Positions 51,301 through 64,000 of a DNA stretch of 64,000 nt are shown here, in pieces. The notes below the pieces were generated by a model. The model made no database searches. It was not told the DNA's origin and saw only the letters and a list, made by a program, of their open reading frames with translations. The position numbers and the translations under genes were made by a program. Positions within the stretch are counted from its first letter, which is position 1; every line of letters starts with the position of its first letter. Source of the DNA: Heracleum sosnowskyi (lineage: Eukaryota > Streptophyta > Magnoliopsida > Apiales > Apiaceae); NCBI GenBank assembly GCA_030848705.1, contig CM061244.1, positions 50,509,190-50,573,189 of the forward strand. The letters are read 5' to 3'.

Positions 51301-52038
51301 TATTTAGCTTTTATTCGTTGATTTGTTAAGATTTTCTTCTAAAATCAGCGTAATTGAATGTACACAGAACAGGTTTATACTGACACTAAACAACGAGGCT
51401 GCACGATTGATTTCAATGTTATTAGTGTTGTATATCTGGTCTTTTTGTTGTGCTTACGGAACGGCTAACTTATTAGAATGTTTTTATTCATTAGTACATT
51501 GCCTTTACAAGTTTTAGTATTTTAATAAAGAGTCTTTCCTAATGCTCTCATAAAGTAAAATTCGAATACTCATACATACCGTATGAGTATTTAATTTTGA
51601 ATACTGCTAGCTTGTCATTGTATGGTCTATGTTTTCACCCAATACTTTGCACAAATGATTTTTTGAATATGAAATTTGGACAAGATGGTGTTGTAGGTTT
51701 GTTTCAGGAGGACTATATGTATGTAAGCCATAACATTACTGGGCAGTTTCAACTTCTCACAATTTGTGGTAAATTAACGAATGAAATCATCCCTGGAACA
51801 GGAAGAGCTAGCACGTGAATAGTTTGCTAGATGCAATGAATTCAATGACATCTCTCAAATCCAAGCGTAAACGATAGAAACATGTACTATTTAATTTCAG
51901 CAAAAGAGCATCGACGGATCAAGAATATGTACCTATTGCATGTCGATTTAGCTATTTCATAATGTCCAAGAAACTGCTCTTCTACTACCTAAGTACCTAA
52001 CAATCGTAGAAATCCCGTGATTGAACTTTAAGGTACTA
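51301..52038. other. Unassigned stretch before element E1
   Basis: Small ORFs only (such as 51323-51517 and 51597-51818), with no motif recognised. A possible acceptor (GTTTGTTTCAG/GAGG near 51707) could belong to the gene-like fragment upstream. Confidence 0.3.
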
Positions 52039-55000
52039 TGTAACGCCCCAAATCCGGGGTCAAAGGATTTGGTCGTCACACTGCACCCTTAATCCAAACA
52101 ACCTGTTCAATATAAAATCAACACAATAATAATAATAATAATATCTGTGACCCCAACTCTACCAAGAATCTTTAAAGGTTATAGTGCTAGAAACAAGAAT
52201 CCAAAATTTCATTACAACAATCTTTCTTCTTTACAACCATTCTCTTTACAAAAATTCTAATACACTAGTATAACTTCGATAAGAAGTATACCATGCAACT
52301 AATCTTATACAATATATTATTCAATAGAAAAACATCTATATACAAAACCTCTCACTAGCTCCAAATGCTCTGGATCAGAACGTCTTTACGCTACTATCCT
52401 TCCCCATCTCTGATCAGCTACGCGGACAACTCTCGCCTATACCTTCTTATTGGCAGGCTAAAATATATATAAAGAAAACAAGTATGAGCGAATGAATTGC
52501 TCAGCAAGTGCATTATTAAATATAATACGAAAGGTTTCCAAAATAAACTTTGGATTTTCAAATAACAAACTTTTGTTTTTGAACATTTGTAATCTTTAAA
52601 ACTTCTCAAATCAAGTTCAGTAATTTATCACAATTTCTCATTCAGCTTCTCGCAACTGAATAGTTTAAAACACAAAAAGGTTTATATTGGCCGTCACGGC
52701 GACCGAATCAACAATAACTACAATAGTATGTAGAAAATACGAATTAAGTATAACTCATATGTCTTTAAGACCACAGTTTGTATAAAGATACTAATTTGAA
52801 GATAACATATCTATTCACAACATTCTCTGAAACCAACAACTCTGGAAGGGTAGAATAATCAAGGAGTAAGAATGAGCCAACGCGCTCGGTCATTGAACAA
52901 AGAACGCACTTCAAGACTTCAACATGGTACCGACTGGATACGCGGTATGAATAAAACTCATCAGAATAGATATCTCACGACTACCAATGGAATCAAGGAA
53001 GTGGATTTCGACTATTTGGAATCCAAATGAATTAAGAGTAAGTGATTTCAGCAAGATTGAAACCACCATTTATTAATCAACAACCAACAACTTCACGCAA
53101 CGAATAAACCTGAGTATCAGGTCATAACTCATAAGTACAAAACGTATGGATGTAATTCATCCCAGATATAAGAATTGATATTGGAATTGGATTTTTCTAC
53201 ATTTATCAAATCAAAGGTTGTGCTGCTTGCCAGCCACGCATCAACCCCGGACTTACTTATAGCAAAGTCCTTTACTGGATCCTAGGCCAATCCGGGCCTT
53301 AATTTATTCTGACCATAAATATGGCCCGACCAATTACTGGTCCCATTTTTAAAACATTCCAATTCTATATTATATACGTCAGGTGTCAGAACAATTGACA
53401 ACCTTACTTCGACAATCAGGTGTCGGAAGAATCGACAACCTTAATACAACAGACGCGGGAAAACTCACGTTCCAGAAAACAATTCAACTATGAAGAATCC
53501 ATCAAGGAATAACAATATAATCTAGTATCGACGAGATCGACACAATATCGGGAGGTGCACATGAAAAGTGACAATATAATTAACATCGACGAGATCGATG
53601 TAACAACTGGGATATAATGAAGAATAAACAATGACATGCTCAACAAGATTAAGTCTGATATGAAACAGGCATTATGATATCAACAGAATTTGCAACAACT
53701 CAATATAGAATAGGGTTCAAAGAACAGACTCTAGATGGCCTCAACAGTTCAAATTATCACATCATGGAAGAATTAGTTAAGATTTACTAATCTGGTAAGT
53801 GACAAGAAAGTCAAGTTCAAGTTTAAGAAAAAGTCAAGGTGAAGTTTATAAATGAGGAAAACAAGGGTTTACTGACTTCTGACAGAAATAGTTCAAGTCC
53901 TTCGAACATATACTTATAATAGATAAGCCTTGTATTTGAAGGAAGTAAACTAAATCATGCACAACATATATGAATTCGACTCAAGGAATGGATCAGATGA
54001 TCGCATTAACAAGAAATGATAATAATACTTGCATAGGTGCAAGATGGAAAATAGAATACTTGTAGAACAAGTAACACAACTTCAGAATCTTAGAATAAAT
54101 TTTCCCTCATAGGGTTCACAAGTTCCCGCTCATCTAGGGTTGGTAATATTCCAACTTAGTATTTTTAAATCAAGTCCTTTTGAAAGAAAGCCTTAGTATA
54201 CGGCCCATAACTATCTTTTAAATCGTTTCAACACAATATTTATATTTTTCCAATCAACCTGGAAATATGAATCTAAACTCAAAAGGTATAAAATAATACT
54301 CGTCAACTTACGAGATTTAAATAACATACTTGCAATTTAATGCAAAGAAATCAACATTTGAAAATTCAGTAAAAAGCATTCAACATGCATACTAATAATT
54401 CAAGATAATATCTCTTAATTAATAAGCAAGGGTATAAACACTTGCCTCTGGTCCTTAGCTATTTCGTAACGCTGAAACAATACGATTCCCTCCTTATTCT
54501 GTCTTATCGCATGATTCTCTACTTTCGTCCTTCTTTGCTCTAACGCTCTTGCGAACACCACTAGTCTGCTTTTACCATTTCGAATCCACGTGCCAGCCTC
54601 GATAGTCAAACATGAGACGGTACTTAGTCTTCAACGTATGATTTCACATTCCATAAAGGATTGTAACTTAACTTCGATAATCTGACTCGTCTCGTCCAAT
54701 AGCCTCTGTTGCATAGACAACCACATTTCAATTGATAGAATGATCACAACTAACTATACAAGTAATCCTCGTAACTCTCTTGACACAACTCTCCTTATAT
54801 AAGGTCAACAGTCTCACCATTCTCATTTTCTAACATTACTGACAAATTTTTATCCCAACTACCCCTCGTGACAATACTAGACACGACCAAAGTATTTAAA
54901 TAAGTCTCAAAACAGTTATTCGTATTTATAACTCACTAACCATATAATTCACATAATCCACCTCATTCACATAACACATTTAAATAAGTAACCGGTTACG

Positions 55001-56929
55001 TATCGGACGTCCGGTATTATTTATGAGATTAAAACTCAGACACTAGCCCTAGTACGGGCATATACGGACTATAAAACACATTACACAACTCATACAAACC
55101 ATATAGCACTTATAACTATTTTTAAAACATCACACGAAGCTTATTTGAATTTAAATAAGCCACAAACAAATTTTTAAATCAAAAATCGGATTTTTAAACC
55201 CAATATAAGTATTTTAATTGCAAATACATCAATTAATAAAATTAATTGACACTCTTTAAATGCTCAAACTATTTTTAAATAATAAATCAGGTCTGAAAAT
55301 AATTAAACTAAATTTTAAATTAATTAAATCTAATTAATAATCAATTTTTAAGAATTAACTGATTAAAAGAATTAATCAATTAATTAAATAAATAAATTAT
55401 TAATTAAAAATAATTAAAATAATTAAGTTTAATCAATTTTCGAATTTAAAATAATAAATAAGATTTTCCAGAATTTTCTGAATAATAAAATGTATTTTTA
55501 AATTAAAGATATGATTTTTAGAATTTTTAAAACCATTTTTGATTTATTTTATAAAAATAAATCACAGAAACACTTTTCTGAAAATAGATTAGGGTTTCTA
55601 AGATCAAACCGGGTCGGGTTAGGGTTTTGAAAACGGTTTGCCAAGAACTTTCCGGGTTGCCAAGAACGACCCACCGGAAACTGGGTTTCCCAGTTTCCGG
55701 CCGGCGTCCGGCCACCGGAAAACTTCTCCGACCAACCCAAAACATTACATAACACACACTATTGCATAGGGAATCACGGGCTTTCAAAACAGCACTGAAT
55801 TTCAGTCAGAAACAACACAAACGGGGTTCGAATCGAACCCAAAAACTCGCCGCCGCCGGCTCAGTTCTCCGACCAACCGAATTCCAATCCAAACATTAAA
55901 ACTAATTACACACCTGAACTCTACATTCAACGATCTACAACCTGGTATAAAAATTAATCAACACCGATTAACCAAGCAAAAATCCGGCCAAAGCTACAAG
56001 AACTCCGGTGAACTTCAACCTTTTCCGATTTGCTCGATTCCAAACTCCAAAAATCAATTAAAAATCATCAAAACACTCAGCACAACACACACAATCCATT
56101 CATATCATCATTTATCAAGAACAATCAAAAACAAAGATTCCCCCAAATTAAATCAAAAATTCGAAATAAATAATTAAATTAAAAATCGGAAAAACTTAGA
56201 AATCATACCCACATGAATTTTGATGATGGATTTAGGTAGAGGATGATGAGGGATTCGATTTGGTTACAAGAACATCGAAATCGGATTCCGATAACGCCTT
56301 CAAAATTGAGTTTGATTCTCAAGAACACGAAGAACACGTTTCAGGGGTTTTTAGATTTTTAACTGTAATTAAGCTTTATTATACGCAAAACAAAGTACGA
56401 TTTGCCTTTTTATATTAAACGGAAAATAAAACCCCAAACGACATTTTTGGATCGATACTGATCCGATGGATCGCTTTAAATACAATTTAACAAAATAAAC
56501 GCTTTAAATCTTTAATAAAGCATAATACACGTTTTACGAGACGATAATCATCCATAAAGTACGGATAACTACAAGTATCGTTTAATACAAAATATACGAA
56601 CCAAAATACCTCCATTACGAATATTTTCGAATACTTCCCACTTTAACGAATGAAATATTGGTACGAACGATATACCAATGTCCCGAATAATTTGGGAACG
56701 ATCCAAATTTTCTTTTCGATAATTAAAATAGAATAAAATAGTATGACATCCTTTTCAAAATAGTTTCTAATTCCCCACACATTTCACATAGCACCACAAT
56801 ATCACATATTCAATCATTTAACGAATAACTTAGCACGTTTAAACAGATAAATCATTTAATAACTCTTAATATGAAATTAAAATTTCATTTCACATCACAT
56901 AATAACACGTAATTTTCCCGGATCTTACA
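52039..56929 (-). repeat. Element E1 3' LTR (left copy, 4891 bp)
   Basis: Complete LTR. It holds a tandem block at 53378-53443 (two units of about 37 bases with CAGGTGTC and CGACAACC), paired TCGACGAGATCGA segments at about 53526 and 53585, and a very AT-rich AATTAA region at 55200-55560 followed by GC-rich DNA at 55590-55730. ORFs inside are not supported as genes. Confidence 0.85.
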
Positions 56930-56945
56930 TCCTTCCCCCCTTAAC
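56930..56945 (-). other. Polypurine tract of element E1
   Basis: GTTAAGGGGGGAAGGA on the minus strand, directly before the LTR start TGTAAG. Confidence 0.8.
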
Positions 56946-56949
56946 AGGA

Positions 56950-57460
56950 TTCTGTCCTCAAAATCAACTTGCGCAAACATAGGTGGATATTTTTCCAACA
57001 TCTCATTCTCAAATTCCTAGGTTGACTCTTCAACCTTAGGATTTCTCCTCATACTCATACTAATTTGACTCTTCTATTACTTATCACTCTCTCATACTGA
57101 CTCAATATCTCAGTCGGTTACTCAACATAGAACAATTTAACTAGATCTCTATAGGTTCATATTTTTATGAAATATACTATGAATACACCACTCACGGGGT
57201 GGTAAGCAAACTTATACGCAACTTTCCCAACACACAGTAGATCGACGTAAGGTAGCATTTCAAAATCGTCATAGTAACTGTTGTCGTAAGGAAATCTAAT
57301 CATCGGTAAATGGTCCTTCCAATTACCTTCAAAATTTAGTACACAACCATAGTCTATCTGAATTCTTTAATTAAGTCGCGGATCTCTGTCAAATACAATT
57401 AAACCCGTCATTCCATGTCGTACTATTATCTCTCATTAATTAGCCAATAATAACCCAAAT
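56950..57460 (-). pseudogene. Relic of chromovirus integrase and chromodomain
   Basis: On the minus strand, short pieces match the order of a chromovirus Pol end: DRDPR near 57385, GNWKDHLP near 57325, YDNSYY near 57280, and a chromodomain-like tail with EFENEMLEKYPPMF near 56985-57030, with a TAG where the conserved Trp of such tails lies. Between these the sequence is deleted or full of stops. This supports the chromovirus assignment; the gene is dead. Confidence 0.65.
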
Positions 57461-59740
57461 AACATCACGATAAGCTCTAAGCCTTAGCAACTCCATCACA
57501 CAGTTTATCTTAACATGTTTCCATCTCCATATCAGGAATCTCTTTAGTCGTAATTGTCTACTACATCTCTGTTATCCTGTCTTCATTTTCTAACATCTCA
57601 AGTACTTAAACACTCACTAACATCAATATTCTTTTAAATCTCTTATATATCCTAACATTTCTTTCTTATCCCTTATTCTTTCTCGTTCCCTCCTGTAATT
57701 GAATTCCATTTCTTTCTCCATAACTCTTTCCTTTATGTAGCCCTTTTTCTTTAATCAATCCTGGTTGAATCCTTATTTTCCGTCATTCCTTCTAGTTAAT
57801 CTCTTATTATCATAACCTTAAAGCTCCATCCTTTCTAATCCTTGTACCGAAGATATTTACATCTCAATTCTCTCTTTTACTACTCATACTATCAGCCATC
57901 CATATTCTTGGGTCAACTCTACCTATTTCCAATATATCTAACAGCTGCTTTCAACAATCACATACCTTTCATGCTAATTAACTCTTCAGTTGAAAACAAC
58001 CCTTCATTACCTTATCCATTGTCTTTAAATCCTTATTAACACCTCTTCATCTTCTTTCCCTATCTACAATTGTGAGAATATTCCTTATCAGCTTGGTGAC
58101 TTAATCCCATATTTTTAAAATTGTTCTACCTAGTTCCAATAACTTAATTGCTCTCCATATGATTCCTAAATAATTCAGAAGATACATTCACAATAACACT
58201 CATGACACCTTTTCCCTGGTTCCATCTCAATTCCCAAACAGTTTGATCAACTCAACGTCATTTTGATTCTCATCCTATACATCCACATTGACTGGTAAGA
58301 TCTACCTTAACTATCGTGAGCAAAAGACTTGCATCCATATCATACAATCCTGAAATACTCAAAGATTAACTCATTCTCCATTATTAGCCTATCATCAAAT
58401 TTTAAAAGTTCTTCTCATTGAGACAAAAATCTATTATGTTCATCTTCCACAACATGGGATATCATCAGCACAATTACACATTTTCCCCCAATTTCCAATC
58501 AACTTTTGAATTATCTAACTTCACCTCTTCCACATCGTAACGTTAATCGATAGAGAGAGAACAACTGACTCCGTTATATGTTACTAGTATTCTAATCGCA
58601 TCGTAATCCGTTTTTGCTCGTGGTAATTCAATCACAAATTCTTCGTTCATTATGGTAGGGTAAATTTCAGTTCACCCTAATGGCATACCTCCCAGATTAT
58701 TTGGTATAACAAAAATTCATGATATTTTGAAGTGAAAAGATTCTATATCGTGGCAAATGTCCCACAATTGGGGTTACCAAATCTGCATATTCCAAAGCAA
58801 ACATTATTGGAAGTGAAAGAATTACTGAGAGACCAATTTGATCACATGAACTCAATGTTGTGTGTCTCTATTAAGACAGTACTAAAGGTAATTAGCCTTC
58901 TTGTATTTCACAACACACAAGTGACGGCGTCCCGTCAGACTTCTATCACATAGACAGATAGTCCTTGTGTCCCCTATAAATAGGGTTGTTTACCTCAGTT
59001 GGAGTAGAGAAATATAAAAGAAATTTAGAGTCGGAATGACAACCAGGGCCTTTCGATAAGAAATCTCAAATACACACCTTGGATTGAAATTGAATAGATT
59101 CCAAAGGTGTTATTTCCAGAAAAGAAAAACAACCACAAAAGGGATGTATCAACAAGTAGTATCACATCATAACTAGAGTTATCCACCCTGAAAAATAAAG
59201 GAGTTGGAATTCGAATAACATATTTTCAACAGGCTTCACAAATTTGAAATAGATATCACAACAACATCTGATGCAATTGCAATCATGATTGATCAAAAGT
59301 ATCAAGTACAAGGTCAAAAGGTGGAATATATTCACCAAAACAAGTTTCGCTTAAAGAAATGTCAAATATTTCCTTAGGATGGGAAGGTATTACCAAGGTC
59401 TTCGCATATGACTCCTCCGTCGACTCCTTCGATAGCTCGTTATTCGATTTCAGCCCTTCTTTTCCACGTTATTCGATTTCAGCCCTTCTTTTCCACGTTG
59501 CAAGGTTATCAATATCGTACGTCATCGTCGACTCGTAATAGTCCTTGAAGATTCCGCCATAGACGTCTATAAACGCAAGAAGTTCTATCCATTTCAGCAC
59601 AACTATCTCAATCAAATACCTCTATCTTAACTCACTCAGCGGTACTATATCCAATAGTCCAATACGAACTCTAAATGAGCTCTGACGTTCCTTATATAAC
59701 TATATACACTCCCACACACTCTTGTTTCTAGTTTTACTAT
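57461..59740 (-). other. Element E1 internal region, no gene recognised
   Basis: Pyrimidine-rich on the plus strand, possibly very decayed gag-pol. A 73-codon ORF at 58732-58953 has no motif I can name. A 29-base unit is repeated twice in tandem at 59439-59467 and 59468-59496 in the leader next to the primer site. Confidence 0.5.
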
Positions 59741-59747
59741 AACCCTT

Positions 59748-59760
59748 GCTCTGATACCAA
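59748..59760 (-). other. Primer-binding site of element E1 (tRNA-Met)
   Basis: TTGGTATCAGAGC on the minus strand, one base inside the LTR edge at 59762. Confidence 0.9.
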
Positions 59761-59761
59761 C

Positions 59762-61924
59762 TGTAACGCCCCAAATCCGGGGTCAAAGGATTTGGTCGTC
59801 ACACTGCACCCTTAATCCAAACAACCTGTTCAATATAAAATCAACACAATAATAATAATAATAATATCTGTGACCCCAACTCTACCAAGAATCTTTAAAG
59901 GTTATAGTGCTAGAAACAAGAATCCAAAATTTCATTACAACAATCTTTCTTCTTTACAACCATTCTCTTTACAAAAATTCTAATACACTAGTATAACTTC
60001 GATAAGAAGTATACCATGCAACTAATCTTATACAATATATTATTCAATAGAAAAACATCTATATACAAAACCTCTCACTAGCTCCAAATGCTCTGGATCA
60101 GAACGTCTTTACGCTACTATCCTTCCCCATCTCTGATCAGCTACGCGGATAACTCTCGCCTATACCTTCTTATTGGCAGGCTAAAATATATATAAAGAAA
60201 ACAAGTATGAGCGAATGAATTGCTCAGCAAGTGCATTATCAAATATAATACGAAAGGTTTCCAAAATAAACTTTGGATTTTCAAATAACAAACTTTTGTT
60301 TTTGAACATTTGTAATCTTTAAAACTTCTCAAATCAAGTTCAGTAATTTATCACAATTTCTCATTCAGCTTCTCGCAACTGAATAGTTTAAAACACAAAA
60401 AGGTTTATATTGGCCGTCACGGCGACCGAATCAACAATAACTACAATAGTATGTAGAAAATACGAATTAAGTATAACTCATATGTCTTTAAGACCACAGT
60501 TTGTATAAAGATACTAATTTGAAGATAACATATCTATTCACAACATTCTCTGAAACCAACAACTCTGGAAGGGTAGAATAATCAAGGAGTAAGAATGAGC
60601 CAACGCGCTCGGTCATGGAACAAAGAACGCACTTCAAGACTTCAACATGGTACCGACTGGATACGCGGTATGAATAAAACTCATCAGAATAGATATCTCA
60701 CGACTACCAATGGAATCAAGGAAGTGGATTTCGACTATTTGGAATCCAAATGAATTAAGAGTAAGTGATTTCAGCAAGATTGAAACCACCATTTATTAAT
60801 CAACAACCAACAACTTCACGCAACGAATAAACCTGAGTATCAGGTCATAACTCATAAGTACAAAACGTATGGATGTAATTCATCCCAGATATAAGAATTG
60901 ATATTGGAATTGGATTTTTCTACATTTATCAAATCAAAGGTTGTGCTGCTGGCCAGCCACGCATCAACCCCGGACTTACTTATAGCAAAGTCCTTTACTG
61001 GATCCTAGGCCAATCCGGGCCTTAATTTATTCTGACCATAAATATGGCCCGACCAATTACTGGTCCCATTTTTAAAACATTCCAATTCTATATTATATAC
61101 GTCAAGTGTCAGAACAATTGACAACCTTACTTCGACAATCAGGTGTCGGAAGAATCGACAACCTTAATACAATAGACGCGGGAAAACTCACGTTCGAGGA
61201 AACAATTCAACTATGAAGAATCCATCAAGGAATAACAATATAATCTAGTATCGACGAGATCGACACAATATCGGGAGGTGCACATGAAAAGTGACAATAT
61301 AATAAACATCGACGAGATCGATGTAACAACTAGAATATAATGAAGAATAAACACTGACATGCTCAACAAGATTAAGTCTGATATGAAACAGGCATTATGA
61401 TATCAACAGAATTTGCAACAACTCAATATAGAATAGGGTTCAAAGAACAAGCTCTAGATGGCCTCAACAGTTCAAATTATCACATCATGGAAGAATTAGT
61501 TAAGATTTACTAATCTGGTAAGTGACAAGAAAGTCAAGTTCAAGTTTAAGAAAAAGTCAAGGTGAAGTTTATAAATGAAGAAAACAAGGGTTTACTAACT
61601 TCTGACAGAAATAGTTCAAGTCCTTCGAACATATACTTATAATAGATAAGCCTTGTATTTGAAGGAAGTAAACTAAATCATGCACAGCATATATGAATTC
61701 GACTCAAGGAATGGATCAGATGATCGCATTAACAAGAAATGATAATAATACTTGCATAGGTGCAAGATGGAAAATAGAATACTTGTAGAACAAGTAACAC
61801 AACTTCAGAATCTTAGAATAACTTTTCCCTCATAGGGTTCACAAGTTCCCGCTCATCTAGGGTTGGTAATATTCCAACTTAGTATTTTTAAATCAAGTCC
61901 TTTTGAAAGAAAGCCTTAGTATAC
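59762..61924 (-). repeat. Element E1 5' LTR (right copy), cut by element E2
   Basis: Matches 52039-54201 at about 99 percent and stops at TTAGTATAC, where the left copy continues CGGCCC. The last five bases, TATAC (61920-61924), are the expected left target duplication of E2; its partner is outside the window. Confidence 0.88.
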
Positions 61925-63140
61925 TGTAACACCCCCAGACCCGGGGTCAGGAATCTGGGTTGTCACGCTCCATCAATTGTACAATACATGTATTACTTAC
62001 AACATTCTAATAATATAACTCCAATTGACCCCAATCACTTACGCACACACACACAAGTTATAGCCTTGGAAATGAGCAACAATAAGTAACATTTGCTATT
62101 ACAAATCAAATATACTATCCAGGATCTCATCTATCATTTACAACCTCTACCTGAAGTTAAAATAATAGATCTCACAATTCTATACAAGGTTTAATAATAC
62201 AAACCTATTCGAAAACAATTCTTACTAACTCAGTCTACAGCTGTTCTGCTAAATCCGACAGTATCCATCTTGCTGAACTAACTCAAGGGTGGTCTCTTCA
62301 TTCCCTTTCTCTCATAACACGAGGTGAATCGGCAATGTTTTCTTCATGCTGAAATATTTAATAAAGCAAGAATGAGCTAATAGCGCTCAGCAAGAAATCT
62401 ATCCCAGTTTAAATCTTTAAACCATTCAGGTAGATAATCCACATAGGATCAAAGTTTTTAATGCTACTAGGGTCTAACCCCAAAATAGTATATCGTTCAA
62501 AATACCGTATGACTTATAATCATACTCAATAACTTTTCGTAATCATTTGGAAATCCTTGGTATCAGTATGATAACCAAGACTCAAAACGTATCTTTTTTA
62601 AATAGATATCAAATCATGGAATCAAGGCTTACAGCCTATCCATTGATTCAAAATACTATACAGTTCAATATACTGTATATCTTGAATACTTTCTCAACAT
62701 ATATACATGCATATCTATTTAGATATCTCATACTGTTCAAAATACTGTAGAATATCAGTAACGAACACCTTTTTATAAAAGAAGCAAGAATGAGCACTAT
62801 AGCTCGACAATCAGATATAGCAGCTTAATCATATATGTAAGCTTATATCATAAAGGAAAACCTTTTAAAACTCCGTTCGTATACAGAACGATATGTTTAA
62901 ATATTCTTTTCGTCAAAACATGCCATACAGTACAACCACTGTATGAGGAACATCATTACTCATCACTGTCACATTATCAGTAACTCAGCGCCTAGGCTTT
63001 TGTTACAATGTGCAGCACAACTCCAATTGGAGGGAAGGGAATGTATCGGAACACCCGATACACGGTGATCAGCCGTTGTATCGTAACTTTTCTTTTCTAC
63101 TAGTAGAAGGACGACTTCCTGTTCGGTCATCACCCTGACC

Positions 63141-63300
63141 GCATACGGGCCATTGTGCTAAGGGATCACTACCTCGGGCCTATTTCGTCACCGAGTACGC
63201 CTTCGCACGCAAGAGATCACTACCTCGGGCCTATTTCATCACCGGGTACGCCTCGATAATTTGGCACTACCCCGGCACCTATTTCATTGCCGTGTAAGCC
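63141..63300. repeat. Three units of about 52 bases in the E2 LTR
   Basis: GATCACTACCTCGGGCCTAT is followed by TTC(G/A)TCACCG(A/G)GTACGCC in two units starting at about 63164 and 63208; a third, more diverged unit starts at about 63263 (GCACTACCCCGGCACC). The block is GC-rich in an AT-rich LTR. Confidence 0.75.
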
Positions 63301-63516
63301 TTTCCAATTCCCATGAAGAAAACATTAATGAAACGGAAATCGGAATTTAATTCCACATTTCCCAAGTACGAATACTTGTCAAAACTTTGTAACCGTTTAG
63401 AACACCTTACTCCAGAGTAGTTGAAAGGAGTAAGTCAAAGTGTGGGTTGAACTTAGTCAACGAGACTACCGACGATTTCTACGTATTTTGAAATTACGAC
63501 CTGAGAGTTTTTGGTA

Positions 63517-63645
63517 CTTAAGTGAATATTCAAAATAATATTCACTTAATTAAATAATAATCAATTAATAAATATTGAATTATTATTCAATATAACCACT
63601 TAAGTGAATATTTCAAAATAATATTCACTTAATTAAATAATATTC
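63517..63645. repeat. Duplicated AT-rich inverted repeat in the E2 LTR
   Basis: ACTTAAGTGAATATT and AATATTCACTTAATTAAAT flank an AT-rich spacer at about 63518 and again at about 63599. Each copy can fold on itself because GTGAATATT pairs with AATATTCAC. Confidence 0.75.
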
Positions 63646-64000
63646 AAATAATATTTATTATAATATTATTCAAATATCGCACATTAAATATCCCATAATA
63701 TAGATATTGGAATATCTAATAAACATTTAAAATATAACTGTCCCTGGAACCTTCCAGCTTTTGACAGTAGTTTAAAATAAATAATAATTTGACTCCCGGT
63801 CAAAGTTTTAAAATCATCGTACAAGTACTCTATATTTAGAGTCTTTAATCCTTAACCTTGGTATATATCTAGTACTTAGCTAGCATATAAACCTTATATC
63901 TTATACCGCTTTTTATTAAAAAGAGAAAACAGTTTATAAGTCATTTCACAGCATAAAGCAGCATATGTATCAATATCACAACATCATCATTATATGGTGT

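Larger units (their letters stand above)
52039..61924 (-). mobile_element. Element E1: chromovirus-type relic with 4.9-kb LTRs
   Basis: The minus-strand element has LTRs starting TGTAAGATCCGGG and ending GGGCGTTACA, as in Tekay/Del chromoviruses. The left (3') LTR is 52039-56929; the internal region of only 2832 bp is 56930-59761; the right (5') LTR starts at 59762 and is cut at 61924 by element E2. The two LTRs differ at about 18 positions over the 2163 comparable bases. The internal region has no long ORF, only integrase and chromodomain relics, so it is a large non-autonomous derivative. Confidence 0.85.
61925..64000 (-). mobile_element. Element E2: chromovirus-like LTR, runs off the right edge
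   Basis: Begins TGTAACACCCCCAGACC at a clean break in the E1 LTR. Its end resembles that of E1 (TGTAACGCCCCAAATCC), so it is probably the terminus of a related LTR in minus orientation. Only LTR-like non-coding DNA is visible. E2 is inserted in E1 and is therefore younger. Confidence 0.7.

Noticed and set aside
52418..52609. 63-codon ORF repeated at 60141-60332
   Set aside because: It is duplicated only because both lie in the E1 LTRs; no domain or start context.
55527..55787. Minus-strand ORF with FPVAGRRPETGKP inside the E1 LTR
   Set aside because: It lies wholly in LTR DNA, has no domain, and similar chance ORFs appear in GC-rich LTR segments.
58732..58953. 73-codon ORF in the E1 interior
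   Set aside because: No recognisable domain and opposite to the element's direction; likely chance.

Overview
The window is plant nuclear DNA, almost certainly from a dicot. It is AT-rich, contains an intron-bearing ankyrin-repeat gene fragment of the plant ACD6/ITN1 type, and is otherwise packed with nested plant LTR retrotransposons primed by initiator tRNA-Met (TGGTATCAGAGC). No intact host gene, rRNA or tRNA gene was found. Element names used here (G, A, B, C1, C2, D, E1, E2) are local labels.

Layout. 111-990 (minus): two exons of an ankyrin-repeat gene with an in-frame TGA at codon 10. About 1940-5059 and 30062-34629: a decayed Ty3/gypsy element of Tat type (G), split by element A. 5060-30061: element A, a Sirevirus-type Ty1/copia element with 545-bp LTRs and TSD GAAGG. 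13573-25607: element B, a related Sirevirus with 603-bp LTRs and TSD CAAAC, inserted in A. 32365-33460: hairpin-rich tandem repeats in the 3' region of G, followed by an antisense gene. 34630-38597 and 38598-50287: two head-to-tail fragments (C1, C2) of an integrase-deleted Sirevirus-like element. 40452-46352: D, a minus-strand gag-only element with 1350-bp LTRs and TSD TAAGT, inserted in C2. 50288-52038: a CACTA-like terminus and a 5'UTR-like stretch with a (TC)n tract. 52039-61924: E1, a minus-strand chromovirus relic with 4.9-kb LTRs. 61925-64000: the start of another chromovirus-like LTR (E2) inserted in the E1 LTR.

History. Nesting and LTR identity agree: G was present first, then A (3 differences in 545 bp), then B (1 in 603 bp). 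D (about 15 in 1350) and E1 (about 18 in 2163) are somewhat older. A and B carry gag, pol and a long env-like ORF. Between pol and the env-like ORF each also carries an antisense ORF with its own TATA box. Despite near-identical LTRs, A has a frameshift in integrase, and B has two Trp-to-stop changes and a frameshift, so these copies probably moved with help from other copies.

The most interesting signal is a set of short, family-specific DNA words scattered through LTR, coding and non-coding parts of each Sirevirus-type element: AAACTCTGAY in A, AATMCTGAY in B, ATCAGCAAGCC (reverse complement GGCTTGCTGAT) in D, and a dense TAGTACTAYCG array in C2. The A, B and D words share a CTGAY core with family-specific flanks, and in A, B and C the words cluster just downstream of the pol stop. 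This looks like a sequence-specific recognition system. Whether a protein, a small RNA or a recombination process drives it is inference.
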